Below are positions 12,401-21,315 of a stretch of DNA of 37,914 nt, one piece after another; positions within the stretch are counted from its first letter, which is position 1; every line of letters begins with the position of its first letter. A program made the translations under genes and the position numbers. The stretch is taken from contig NMRA01000152.1 of the NCBI GenBank assembly GCA_002633005.1, positions 626,064 to 663,977 of the forward strand, read 5' to 3'. This DNA is from Phoronis australis (taxonomy: Eukaryota; Phoronida; Phoronidae). The notes beneath the pieces were generated by a model. The model did not search any database, was not told the origin of the DNA, and saw only the letters and a list, made by a program, of their open reading frames with translations.

Positions 12401-15400
12401 TACGCAGCTCTAAACACCAGGGGTAATATACATTTATAGCTGTCGACCTAATTAACATCTTTCCTACCAGAACACTTGGTGCATAGAGACCTTCCGCCAA
12501 CCTCGCTATGTTATCAACTTTAACACTCTTGGCTCTTGCTATAGTTATATTCTTCACCGTCGTTGCTGTTTAATTTTCTACAGTACCATTTTCTTCAATC
12601 ACATGACTCGCAGTCAGCAAGCTGACCCCACAGTTCTTTCGAGTTCTTCCACTACCCCGGCCGTCGGCCATTAAGGAGGGCAGACCCGTCACCCCCCAAG
12701 AATCTCGATGTAAGATTTTCACAAAGTGTTACAGCATCCAATACAATTTTCATGATTTTTTGCCACGATCTGTATTTCAAAGATCGGCACTAACTGACGC
12801 AACTGTTTTGTATGTTTAGATGCTCCAGATGGCACTTGCATCCCCACAACATCTGGCCCAACTACTGAACCTCCAACAGGAGCAACATCTACCGCACAAG
12901 TGGCGACACAGCCCAACACTGTGCCGGCAACCAGCGACGGGAATTCAGGCGATTCCAAAACAACTGACCCCACGAACAATGGATACTGCTCTACAGCGAT
13001 AACGTGCCTGAATGGAGGAAATCCGGACTCTCCTTCTTCGCAGTGTTCTTGTCGATGTACAAAGGATTGGCAAGGCGACACTTGTCAATGTAAGTCCAAT
13101 ATGCAAAATTTTGAACCTGTGGGTCCATTATTGCGTCTGTGCGACTGACGAAAATATGTCTAATTTCAGCTCTTGTTGAGCAGGATGTTTGAAAAAAGAT
13201 ATATACCTCCATTTGACATAATCCACATATAAATGTGATTTGTTTAGTTTTTTCGTCCAATCATGCAGCCATTTTAAGGACTGGTTATTACTGAACAATT
13301 AATACATTTCAACTGTTGGTCTAATTGTGTTTCTTTCAACACCAAGCCCCACTGACATCTGTTGCCTGGCATTTCAAGCTCAGCTTTTTGTTCGTCACGT
13401 CAATATCATTTACTTCATTTCCAGTTAGCAAGGATGAAGTAAGTGCTGGGGTCGTACTAACATTTAAAGACACCTCAAAAAGCATGGTAAGTGTTGATAC
13501 GTAAGCTGGGGGGGGGGGGGGGGGGNAAGGTGAATCGGGGTGCATGAACACACGAAAATGCTTTTAGGTTTTAACAGCAACTACTCTTGGATAAGTAACA
13601 TCAGTTTGAGACCCTATAACACCAAACGCTCCCAAAGTCTTGAAACATTTGTTAAAACGGACTGGGGAGGAGTATTGGATAACTTCAACCTATTGAAAAT
13701 CTCTACTGCCATACAGTCCACGAGTACGAGTGTCTCATTCAGACTGCACAACGCTTAATCGGTTCCATCTTGGTGGTTTTGTCATTTCGCGAACGTACTG
13801 AAACTACCTTATAATGAACCGGTTGATGTTGTCCACAGATTGCTATTCGAAGTTTAAAACAGAAAGGAGTTCTCATGCAGAAACAATTTATAAACGTCGG
13901 ACATTTATTTAAAATGATCTTGAAGTTCCTAGCCATCGAAACTCTTCAGCAGCTTTATATTTTTGGAATGTGTTTTTGCTTAATATGCTTGATGATTACA
14001 GTGGGATAAAATATGGATTAATATCAAGTCGATCATAGGCGACAGTGTGAACGCTGAGTGCAATGCAGGTGATGATTGCAATTGTGGTTCCACAGAGTAA
14101 GTATATCTTAATGTCTATTCTACTGTTTCCGGAAACTACAGGAGCTCTCAGGAACGTTTCCGTCATACCATTCCGAATTTCGTATATAAGACCCAATACG
14201 GTGTTCATTCCGAACTTAAAAGCTGGGTGCTAAAACGAGGTTTCTCATAAATTCTACCTTTCTGGGGATGCATACGGAGTTTGTGTTCAAGAGTTAGCGG
14301 GCACCGGTCTAAACAGGGGGTTTTAGAGTGGTTGCGAACTGTCGGCCATTTCGTGTAATAAAAAGATGGTCGCTTTAAAATAGTACAAACAGTAACAGCT
14401 AGCCCATAAACTGGGTGTTCTACTTTTAAGTAACAACACGTCTGACATTACAATTTCATCTGCAAGTTTGATAGAATTGAAAAGTTAAGATAGAGCCCTC
14501 TCAGACATTTTTTACTTATGGCAATTCTTGAACTCCATTTTTCATTTTTTTTTCTCAGAAATCACGCTCATATTTACGTTTGAGTTAATTATTCAATAAA
14601 CAACAGTTTGGTCAGATTCAGCCAGTGTTATAATACATGTGGTGTTGTCATAAGCACACCGATCACCTCGAAACAGACCAAATGGAAAACGGAAACACTC
14701 TTGAAGTAAATTCTTTTCAATAACAAGTGTATAATTAAGTAACATATGATACAACTGTTAACATGTTTCAACAGTTCCACTGCTATTCTCAAGGCTAAGG
14801 AAATATGGCTGCCTTATACAGGGTGTCACGAAAATTGAGAAAACTTACACAATCAAGGCTAATTACAAAATGTGGAATAACAGTCCTACATGCAACGTGA
14901 CCTACTGTAATGACTAACATGAATGTGAAGGTCAGAGGATGTTCAGTGATGTAAAAGGCTTCTTGGTGAATCTTGAGCTCTTGACATTTTGTTGCTAAAT
15001 CCAAAACTGCGAAACAATCAGAGTGACGTACATTTGTCTTCACAATGTTTTAAAGCCTGTGTTTAAATAAATTAGAGTTTTCACCCCTGTCATGGTGTCC
15101 TTTGATTCTAGTTGTTAAGTGACGAGCGGTCTCGCCGATGTAACAGGAGTTAATTCCGTCACACTAAAATTTGTACACGACCGTGGACTTAAAAGAATCT
15201 TGAATTTTATCATTGATAGAGAACAAACTTTGTAATTTAAACGATGAAAATGCTATCTTTACATCAATACCGTAACAGTACGTGCACACCAGCCACCTGA
15301 ATTTCTTTGAAGTCAATAGTCGTGTACAAATTTACTAGGTTTACTGTATATAATTCTCTTGTTATACTGGCGACTGAGAGCGGTCGTCACTTAACGACTA

Positions 15401-17887
15401 GAATCAATGAACAACTTGACAGGGATGCTAACTCAAATATCTTTGAACACCTACAGGCTTCGAAATATTCTGTATATCAAGGCTGGGTTGAATAAAACTT
15501 CAAAATTATCCGCTGGATGAGTTCGATTGTTGCATGACGTCAGGTGCATTGTTCAACAACAACAACGAGGCACGTGATAATGCGACGTCATCGTTGCTAT
15601 GCGGCCTATATTTTTATGCAACTGGGCCCTGGTTGTTTCATAGTTCTGGGCCTGGTCTCCAATCTTTTTACTCGAAATGGAACTCGAAATTAGGTTTGGC
15701 ATTTTCTACTCTACTTTTGGGCGAACTCAAGATAAGTGTATATTATTCTATGCTCGAGTACACAATAACTTACGTAGATAATTTATTGCCCTTATTTCAC
15801 AGTTTGTAAACCCAATATTAAAGCAATAAGTTCGAGTTTGAACTCGAAATTTCGAGTTTTTACTCGAGTTTGTAGCACCAGTATAAGGGTCTTCAAGGGC
15901 TAACTTGAACTAGAAACTCCTATGCATAAACTATAATGTACTCGAGCACAGTCTGATAACCAATTATCTTAAGTTCGCACAAAAGGAGCAGAGAAATTGC
16001 CAAAAATAGTTTCGAGTTCGTTTCGAGTACAAAGATTAGAGACCGGGCCCTGGATTCAGCAAAAACATGTCAAGACCTCAAGATAAGAAGCCCTTTACAT
16101 CATTGAACATGTTCCTGACTTAGTACTAATCCATGTTATTCATTACCCATCACACGTCACAGCACATGTAGAACTGTGATTCTACATTTTGTAGTTGGGC
16201 TTGCTTATACACATTTTTTCAATTTTGGTGACACCCTGTGTGAGGCGCCCATATTTCTTTAGCCTCTAGACAGTGGATCGCTGTTGAAATATGTTGACAG
16301 GTGTATTATGTGCGATTTTCTTTACTTATTTATTATTGAGAAGATCATTTGTGGGGGTTATTCAGGGCAATTTGCTTAAAAGTAAGTTGTCCTTTCTGTT
16401 TGTGAGTCACCATGCATATGACCTTAAAGTTTCCTAGAGCTAAAAAGTTTAGAAATCACGTCAATACCCATTGTTTATGCATGCTTTCCTAGGCACACCG
16501 ATCACCTCGCTAAGGGACAAGGGTATCCTCACCAAGAAACCCCTACTGATTATGTCAAAGTACTTGTGTTCGTAGACAAGAACAGCTGTCCATCTGGTAA
16601 GTAGGGCCTACTCAGTATCTCCGCTGATGACTTGCAACAAATGTCACAGTTACATGAAGTGAAGCCAGCCAAGTCCGAATTGAGGGCGTAGGAGGCTCCA
16701 CGCAATATTTAGTACAGTGAACAAATTTCCCTACGGTCCTCTTTATTACTAGATAATAATCATGGTACCGATTGGGGACGTGGAACCTAACATCGATCTG
16801 AGTGACCTTGACCGAATATAATACCCAAAGTGATACTTCACAAGAGCGCTCCTCACCGAATGTTTTTGATGGGTTTTAACTTAAATCCATTTATATTTGA
16901 ACACATTTTGAACTGTTCATTTCCTAGTATGGTGCAAGTCCCAAGAAGATGGCGCAACGACATTGGACAATTTTTGCTCATTTTACCATGTACAACGTAA
17001 GGAATGCCGCAAGTAAATGTAGAATAAATCTGTCTGGCTGCGTCCCGTAGACGGGAGAAACTCGCGAAAACTCAAGATCACACGAGTCTTCGCGAGATAT
17101 GCCATGCATTACGAACCCGTGACTTTGCGTTGATAGCATATTTTTGAGGTGGTATAATCATAAAGAACATACATGTAGTCGGAACGGCAACTTTGCTTTA
17201 GGTCATGTAGGGTCTTCGAACTGTAGATCACGATACATGGCGGTTGGGAATAATTATGGGGCGAGTAGGCCTAGATAGTATGACCAAGTGCGCACATTTA
17301 ATGTTAATCTTACCAAATTGGCAGATCTATGACCCTTATGGCTTTGCAAATGAAAGATACGTAGCTTGGAGGCTCATAATCCTTCTGACATGTCACCCTT
17401 TGTGTTGGTTATTCGAATATCGCTTCTCCCAGAATAAATACCTCGCCTTAATTAATTGACCCTCTTCTTTCCAAAACTGTGATCACTTGCCATTGATCTT
17501 TTAAGAGCTAAATAGCTGTGGGATACCTGCCACTGAAGCCACAAGCTCTCTTTTTTCATTATTTGGTCCACCCGCTTCAGTTTTGGATGGCGGACTTCCA
17601 AGAGTTAATTGTAAAGTGACGTCTCCATGGACGTCAAAGGTCAATGATGCATGCGTATATTGTCTGTGTTTGTAGGATCACCAACACCAGTCTCTCAGGA
17701 CACACTGCACAGTGCTATCAAGAAAAGTGAAGCAAACATCACTAAAACCGTCGACCTTTGCTGCAACGCGACATTGGGGTCTATAGAAAAGGGAACAGTG
17801 GCCGATTCGGCGGCTGTAAGATGGCATGCGATTTCCACTCTTGGCTCGGTCACACTGCTCATTCACTTTCTGCTTTTACGCGTTTGA
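6159..17887 (+). CDS. CAP-superfamily multidomain GPI-anchored protein (5'-partial, 10 exons)
   Basis: Spliced exons 6159-6404, 6912-7033, 7623-7714, 11296-11328, 11707-11904, 12820-13089, 13425-13486, 14002-14096, 16493-16596 and 17676-17887 give 477 residues plus a stop, and every intron phase is consistent. Domain order from the first visible residue: CAP/SCP domain (1 to about 126) with both family signatures, GHYTQVVWGSS and YLVCHYGPPGNL; cysteine hinge (about 135-165); EGF-like (about 166-190); ShK-like (about 193-230); Thr/Ser/Pro-rich linker; second EGF-like (about 295-321); an unnamed domain (322 to about 445); and a hydrophobic C-terminus like a GPI signal. CAP proteins are extracellular; this one is probably held on the cell surface. 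The signal peptide and the HNxxR-bearing first CAP exon are not visible, so the gene is 5'-incomplete here. It converges on the Kazal gene. Confidence 0.88.
6912..7033 (+). CDS. CAP gene exon B: CAP signatures 1 and 2
   Basis: The acceptor is ttctttag and the donor ACC/gtgagt. The exon starts in phase 0 and ends after two bases of a Pro codon. It encodes VVWGSSKYLGCSFVQC, which completes CAP signature 1, and YYLVCHYGPP, the start of signature 2. The Cys spacing matches secreted CAP proteins. Confidence 0.9.
7623..7714 (+). CDS. CAP gene exon C: end of CAP domain and Cys hinge
   Basis: The acceptor is gttttccag and the donor C/gtaagt. The first base completes Pro and GNL follows, finishing signature 2. 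The hinge reads KGSGCSRCDSGTYSCDNGLC, the cysteine pattern usually found just after CAP domains. Confidence 0.88.
7732..7862 (+). repeat. Two-copy tandem repeat of about 65 bases
   Basis: Each unit starts ACGTTTAAGGGGA and ends CATATTTTGGTCTTTG. The second copy begins at 7798. It lies 17 bases after the donor of CAP exon C. Confidence 0.85.
8306..8397 (+). repeat. Two-copy tandem repeat of 46 bases
   Basis: Units 8306-8351 and 8352-8397 share TTTCTnGAAGAGATGCTACT and CAGAnATCTC with few mismatches. Confidence 0.85.
9189..9235. repeat. Perfect 16-bp hairpin
   Basis: GCAAGCCGATTTAAAC (9189-9204) is followed after 15 bases by its exact inverted complement (9220-9235). Imperfect pairing continues outward (ACGTGATATG against a GTCACGTAT-type sequence). 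It is probably the centre of a palindromic MITE. Confidence 0.8.
11296..11328 (+). CDS. CAP gene exon D: 33-base microexon
   Basis: The acceptor is cttatcag and the donor GCA/gtgagt. It is preceded by a 3.6-kb intron. It encodes RDCLKDGVQGC with split codons at both ends that match exons C and E exactly. The exon is short, but the phase fit and the two cysteines support it. Confidence 0.75.
11707..11904 (+). CDS. CAP gene exon E: EGF-like plus ShK-like domains
   Basis: The acceptor is atttcag and the donor G/gtaagt. The first half has the EGF-like spacing CEAQCENCG...CSCSCYKGYRGARC. The second half runs from CKDNHANCGSGW through NCGFDFVSSNC to CPAMCKTCG, which fits the six-cysteine ShK (SXC) fold. 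ShK-like modules often accompany CAP and enzyme domains in invertebrate secreted proteins. The Asn of VNQTT is a glycosylation sequon. Confidence 0.87.
12820..13089 (+). CDS. CAP gene exon F: mucin-like linker and second EGF-like domain
   Basis: The acceptor is tatgtttag and the donor AAT/gtaagt. After CIPTTSGPTTEPPTGATS comes about 50 residues rich in Thr, Ser and Pro, a likely O-glycosylated stalk. An EGF-like module follows, with CSTAITCLNGG, CSCRC and WQGDTCQC. The last codon is split with exon G. Confidence 0.87.
13425..13486 (+). CDS. CAP gene exon G: start of the unnamed C-terminal domain
   Basis: The acceptor is catttccag and the donor ATG/gtaagt. It encodes 20 whole codons including SAGVVLTFKDTSKSM, which looks like a beta strand followed by a turn, and ends in phase 0. 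A poly-G tract ending in an N (13508-13526) follows the donor by about 20 bases. Confidence 0.8.
13508..13526 (+). repeat. Poly-G tract ending in an N
   Basis: A run of about 18 G ends in an undetermined base at 13526, a probable sequencing or assembly difficulty. It lies in the intron just after CAP exon G. Confidence 0.9.
14002..14096 (+). CDS. CAP gene exon H: WDKIW helix and CNxxxDCNCG motif
   Basis: The acceptor is tgattacag and the donor ACAGA/gtaagt; the exon starts in phase 0 and ends in phase 2. It encodes WDKIWINIKSIIGDSVNAEC and then a CxCG-type motif. The minus-strand exon at 37512-37415 is its paralogue, with the same phases, the same W-D-x-[IM]-W start and the same N-x-E-C and C-x-C cysteines. 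Confidence 0.85.
14654..14705 (+). pseudogene. Possible relic or alternative exon resembling CAP exon I
   Basis: Bases 14654-14670 equal the first 17 bases of exon I (GCACACCGATCACCTCG), and the following bases are weakly similar. AG precedes position 14655 and GAA/gtaaat follows at 14705. The G that starts exon I is here part of the AG, so using it would shift the frame. An old exon duplication is one reading; a local duplication linked to the neighbouring Penelope-like element is another. Confidence 0.4.
15067..15178 (-). pseudogene. GIY-YIG endonuclease remnant, left copy
   Basis: The minus strand reads VYKF, a stop (TAG), CDGINSCYIGETARHLTTRI and then NSNLFK. The YIGETxRxLxTR core is typical of Penelope-like elements. 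The stop replaces a residue just before the first Cys. Confidence 0.65.
15316..15493 (+). pseudogene. GIY-YIG endonuclease remnant, right copy
   Basis: The plus strand reads IVVYKFT, then a degraded YIG region, then SGRHLTTRINEQLDRDANSN and IFEHLQ. The CYIGE core is lost, so the domain is inactive. It is inverted relative to the left copy. Confidence 0.65.
15648..16050. mobile_element. Palindromic MITE, copy A
   Basis: The ends are GGGCCTGGTCTC... and the inverse of GGGCCCGGTCTCTAATC. The inverted arms continue for 80 bases or more (TTTTGGGCGAACTCAAGATA against its inverse), and the centre is itself palindromic (TCGAGTTTGAACTCGA). It is 403 bp, nested in the Penelope-like pair. Copy B is at 25018-25399. 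No clear target duplication was found. Confidence 0.85.
16493..16596 (+). CDS. CAP gene exon I: GQGYP...VKVLVFV segment
   Basis: The acceptor is ctttcctag and the donor G/gtaagt; the exon is 104 bases. It encodes HTDHLAKGQGYPHQETPTDY followed by the strand VKVLVFVDKNSCPS. The paralogous exon at 37217-37114 is also 104 bases with the same phases. The first 17 bases are repeated in the upstream intron at 14654-14670. Confidence 0.87.
17042..17134 (+). mobile_element. 128-bp MITE family, copy 1 (diverged)
   Basis: It shares CCCGTAGACG, TCGCGAAAAC, CTTCGCGAGATAT, GCCATGCATT and TTGCGTTGA with copies 2 and 3. It sits in the last intron of the CAP gene, in the gene's sense orientation. Confidence 0.7.
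17676..17887 (+). CDS. CAP gene exon J: terminal exon with GPI-type tail
   Basis: The acceptor is gtttgtag and the stop is TGA at 17885-17887. It encodes a probable amphipathic helix (TLHSAIKKSEANITKTVDL), then CCNATLGSIEKG, then small residues DSAA, a polar spacer and a hydrophobic end (STLGSVTLLIHFLLLRV) with nothing after it. That is the pattern of a GPI-anchor signal. NIT and NAT are sequons. The terminal exon of the paralogue at 36574-36345 aligns along its length. Confidence 0.87.
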
Positions 17888-19795
17888 CGTTGTATTTTTA
17901 GATCATGTTATGTCTTTCTTGAGAATACACCGCGGTAACGACAAGGCTTTTTGTAGGTAATGTTGTTTTTGTGTATTTGAGCTTTATTCTTTGACGTCGT
18001 TATGCAATTATTCGGAAAATAGTAAGGTTTTATTTTTGTAATTTAGCACCTTAGTAACAATTTTCCGCAAAGAACCAGTGATGGCATTTCTGTGATCAAA
18101 AGTCAATGACCCATGATACATTTGGTACCATCGAATATACAATCCGGTGTATCAGTACTGTAGCCGACGCTTAAATGCAATACTTCCCAGAGATTTTCAT
18201 CTCTAAAATACCATAACACGAATCATCGACTTACTAAAAGAATTTGCATTTGAAAATTCAATTTCTTTATTGTGCCATTGAGTATCGTCTGTGAAACCAT
18301 AGACTATAGTACAATATTTTGTATAATCTATGGTGAAACTAGTAAAGCTTTGGGGTGAACCATGCTTTTCCACGAAGATGCAGTGTGGGCGTCTACAACG
18401 AAAGTTTTGCGCGTTCATTAGACGCACGTGGGGCTGGGTTTGATGACGAAAAACTCCGATCGCTTGTGATCATTTATGGATTGTTTTATTTTTTATCCTG
18501 TATAACGTTTATTTATTGATATTTTGCCAATGTTTGCAACTTAATTGTAATTTTTAACATAATTTGATATTCTTTCGTCGATCACTCATCTCTGGCGTTA
18601 CCTGTTAACTATGGAACTAATATATACATTTATTTTCCTTATAACGTGTTACATTCTATTTTACTCAGAGACACTTTGTACAACGCAGGATTTTTTAAAG
18701 TTAGTGAAAATGTTTAGAGGCTCTGAAATTAACGCTGGGATTATAGTTCTCTTCACTTTTCACTTTGTTTGCCTTCAGAAAAATCTTTCTGTTTGGCTGT
18801 TTGTTGCATAAGATGTGTGCTCTTTTTGTGGAAATGCAAGCGATTCCTAAGAATTCCGGGATAGTTTGTGATTATGTTAGTAATCTGTTGCTAAATGGCT
18901 TCGTAACTCGCGACGCCCTCGATTCGGGCTTTACATCAAAACGTCGTTATTCACGTTGCAAGGATTGCGACGCGAGTATGCCACTGAACTAAAACTGGAT
19001 TAAACGTTTTTCGTGCTGACAGACGTAACGAAATATTTTGTCGGGAATGTTCGAAATACAACTTAAGAATTTTTCTTCATGGTATCCCGCAAAAAGTACC
19101 CTTAGTTTACACATTTCTTTGAGTTTTAGTAATATATAAATAATGCAAACAAAGTTGCCGAAAAGGCGAAACACTACATTTGGGTATATCAATAAATACC
19201 TGCTATTACCCAAATGCAACGATTTTGATAAAAAAGTTAGGGAGTTGGAACTAAAAAAAAACCCCGTCGACTACCGAAATCCGGTAGGTCATTGGACTAG
19301 AGCGTCTGCACGGCTAGAGAAAGTCTCAGGCTCTAACCCTGGTGGGAACAGAGATCTGTTTGGACCTAACTATAGGTCATATTGCATGAAGACTAACAAT
19401 TCTTGCTTATACGATAGCCATGTGCGCACCCAGCCTAAAATGGAGGGTCCTTGAATTTTTTAGAATGTGGGGCTAGAACTTTTGAGAATGTGGACCTTTT
19501 ACTAAGATTCACGAGGTACGTTTAGAGCTAATTGTGCATTCGGCGAGTTTTGGTAGCTCCTGCCTTTTTAGCGAACATTTGTCTCGTTTTCTACTTTTTC
19601 GGAGTTTTTGTTTCTCTGAGGCGGACTTCGCCAAATGAGGGGGCTCGTTCGAGTCACCCGAGCCCCTTCAAATGTGCGCATGACATCAACGCGCTGATTT
19701 ATACCAATACAATGTTCAGGTGTATATTACAACAACGATGACATGTATTGGAGTGATGTGAGACTGATTTTGTTTCTAAGTGTTCGTGATGATTT
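17888..19795. other. Intergenic region between convergent CAP and Kazal genes
   Basis: It holds no supportable gene. Open frames are short, and one includes the SINE-like head at 19285. No clear AATAAA follows the CAP stop within several hundred bases. Confidence 0.6.
19285..19365 (+). repeat. tRNA-derived SINE-like head
   Basis: An A-box-like TGGACTAGAGCG and a B-box-like GGCTCTAACCC are about 40 bases apart, followed by TGGTGGGAAC. There is no paired acceptor stem, so this is a degenerate SINE head rather than a tRNA gene. Confidence 0.5.
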
Positions 19796-19908
19796 TCACC
19801 CAGTCGTTGAAGTCGAGTTGGTCCCACATTCTCCTTTATAGGCTAGCAGCAGTCGAAATCCGTCTATTTGCGCCTCACATATGGCACACCGTAATTTGCA
19901 CAAATTTT
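19796..19908 (-). CDS. Kazal gene exon 4: end of domain 2 and stop
   Basis: The acceptor is tttgtttcag. The split codon becomes Glu, followed by NLCKLRCAICEAQIDGF and AYKGEC, which completes Kazal domain 2. A short Thr/Ser tail and TGA at 19798-19796 follow. Confidence 0.9.
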
Positions 19909-21138
19909 CTGAAACAAAACATACACTTGCAGTGATCCAACCGTTTGACAAAAATCAATTACTAACAAGGTACATTTTAGTGTACATACAAACACACACG
20001 TGAACGCATGTGCGTGCGTGCGCGTGCGCATTTGGGTGCACATATTTCATCGTTACAGGAGACTATGAAGAAAATCAAGTAAATAACAAAGCAAAGTGAT
20101 ATTTTTATCGTCAAACTTACCGTAAGTATAGCCATCAGAGCCACACACTGGAGCAAACTCGTCCGTGCAAATCATAAGCCAACACTCGTACGGAACACAG
20201 GCGCCGTAGTGGAGTAGATTCAGTTCTTTGCGAAGGAACATGGCTTCGCACATAGCCTCTTGCAGCAAACATAAGTTATCTGTTCAAAACAATAACATTA
20301 GAGATGAAGGCATTATTTCCTGATTTATTTCTGGCATGGATTTTGAAAATGACAAGGTCAGTGTTTTACTGGTGTTTTCAGTCTCAATCTCAATTTCAGT
20401 TCACTGACACGGTAAATTGAAACAGTGGCGGCACTGATGTCACATCCACTCCGGAGCGTCACCAATAATGTTGTCGCTCACCGGATCGTTCATGTCACCC
20501 CGGTCGGTGTCGTCCCGTCGTGTTCCTCTTGCAACCTTCCCACCACCTTCCCGTTTAACCCATCTCGCCTCCTTAGCCATGCCACTGAACTGAAAGTATC
20601 ATTAATAATTAAATTTCACCAGAAAAGCTAACTTACTGTAGGTTTGTCCATCGCTGCCGCACACGGGGGTGTAACTATCGTCACAATTCAACGCGCAGTA
20701 ATACTTTTTGATGACGTAACTAAAACCAACAGTACCTGTAACGACGTAATCACGAATGAAATGGAGATTAAAGCTTTCTACACATTCCGAGGTATACATC
20801 ACACTAAATGTTTTCAGACATTTTTTTCGTCCAAATTTTGGTCTGGACACGCACAAACTACATACAAGACATTATACACTACAGCCAATGACATTCGGAA
20901 GTGTGAGTCCTCTGAGAACCAAGCAAGACTACAATCCTGCACTGCGTAATCATTACGTAGCGTGCATGAGAATTTAAGCATTGTGATCATTCATGTATGG
21001 CAGTCGCTTTCAGTGCACGTACAGTTAACCTGTGGCGTCATGCATACATGTACGTCTACTGTATGTCCACTACTTACAGAATATCATGACGTTGGTAAGT
21101 ACAGGAAGTCCCATCTTCACGAAGAGAACGCACAGCAT
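19796..21138 (-). CDS. Secreted two-domain Kazal-type protease inhibitor (complete, 4 exons)
   Basis: On the minus strand the exons 21138-21078, 20735-20637, 20279-20121 and 19908-19796 splice to 143 residues plus a stop. All three introns are phase 1, the class usual for shuffled Kazal modules. A hydrophobic N-terminus (MLCVLFVKMGLPVLTNVMIF) resembles a signal peptide. Two Kazal domains follow, with C-x3-C or C-x4-C, x7, CGSDGxTY, NLC-x6-C, and a final Cys after YGA or YKGE. Kazal domains block serine proteases outside the cell. The residue two after the second Cys, the usual P1, is Asp in both domains, so this is probably not a trypsin inhibitor. A MITE lies 50 bases upstream of the ATG. 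Confidence 0.88.
19985..20042 (+). repeat. Purine-pyrimidine (TG/CG) microsatellite
   Basis: An alternating run (acacacacgtgaacgcatgt, then gcgtgcgtgcgcgtgcgc) lies between the last two Kazal exons. Such tracts can adopt Z-DNA. Confidence 0.7.
20121..20279 (-). CDS. Kazal gene exon 3: end of domain 1, start of domain 2
   Basis: The acceptor is ttgaacag and the donor TTACG/gtaagt. It encodes NNLCLLQEAMC through HYGAC, completing domain 1, and then CWLMICTDEFAPVCGSDGYT, the reactive-loop half of domain 2. The exon boundaries fall inside each Kazal domain at the same place, just after QTY or YTY. Confidence 0.92.
20637..20735 (-). CDS. Kazal gene exon 2: first half of Kazal domain 1
   Basis: The acceptor is cgttacag and the donor CTACA/gtaagt. 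It encodes YYCALNCDDSYTPVCGSDG and QTY. An inner acceptor (gttttag, exon from 20719) gives the same frame but would not fit the phase of exon 1, so the outer one was chosen. Confidence 0.85.
21078..21138 (-). CDS. Kazal gene exon 1: signal peptide
   Basis: The ATG is at 21138-21136 and the donor is TTCT/gtaagt. It gives 20 codons plus one base, a phase-1 end that joins the acceptor at 20735. An in-frame Met at residue 9 (MGLP) is an alternative start. This is the least certain exon of the gene. Confidence 0.65.
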
Positions 21139-21187
21139 GGTACCTGTGACGTGGAACTACTGTCATAAACCATCATACCTGGCGAGC

Positions 21188-21315
21188 GTTCCGTAGACGC
21201 AAGAACATCGCGAAAACGCAAGATGAAGGAAGACTTCGCGAGATATCGTCATGCAGTATAAATGAAGCACATGACCACACTAGCTTCCCTTGCGAGAGTG
21301 TTGCGTCAACGGAAC
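21188..21315 (+). mobile_element. 128-bp MITE family, copy 2 (best preserved ends)
   Basis: The terminal inverted repeats are GTTCCGTAGACGCAA and TTGCGTCAACGGAAC (one mismatch). The interior has CATCGCGAAAACGCAAGAT and CTTCGCGAGATAT. It ends 50 bases upstream of the Kazal ATG, within its likely promoter or 5' UTR. Confidence 0.8.

Larger units (their letters stand above)
14710..16352. mobile_element. Head-to-head pair of Penelope-like retroelement 3' ends
   Basis: The outer arms (about 14710-15010 and 16060-16352) are diverged inverted repeats of one another, with blocks such as GAAATATGG and CAGGGTGTCAC in common. Inside each arm lies a GIY-YIG-like segment: minus strand near 15178-15067 (SCYIGETARHLTTRIK) and plus strand near 15316-15445 (SGRHLTTRINEQL). 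Both are broken. GIY-YIG endonuclease domains sit at the C-terminus of Penelope-like reverse transcriptases, so this looks like two 5'-truncated copies in inverted orientation. A MITE is nested in the right copy. Confidence 0.7.
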
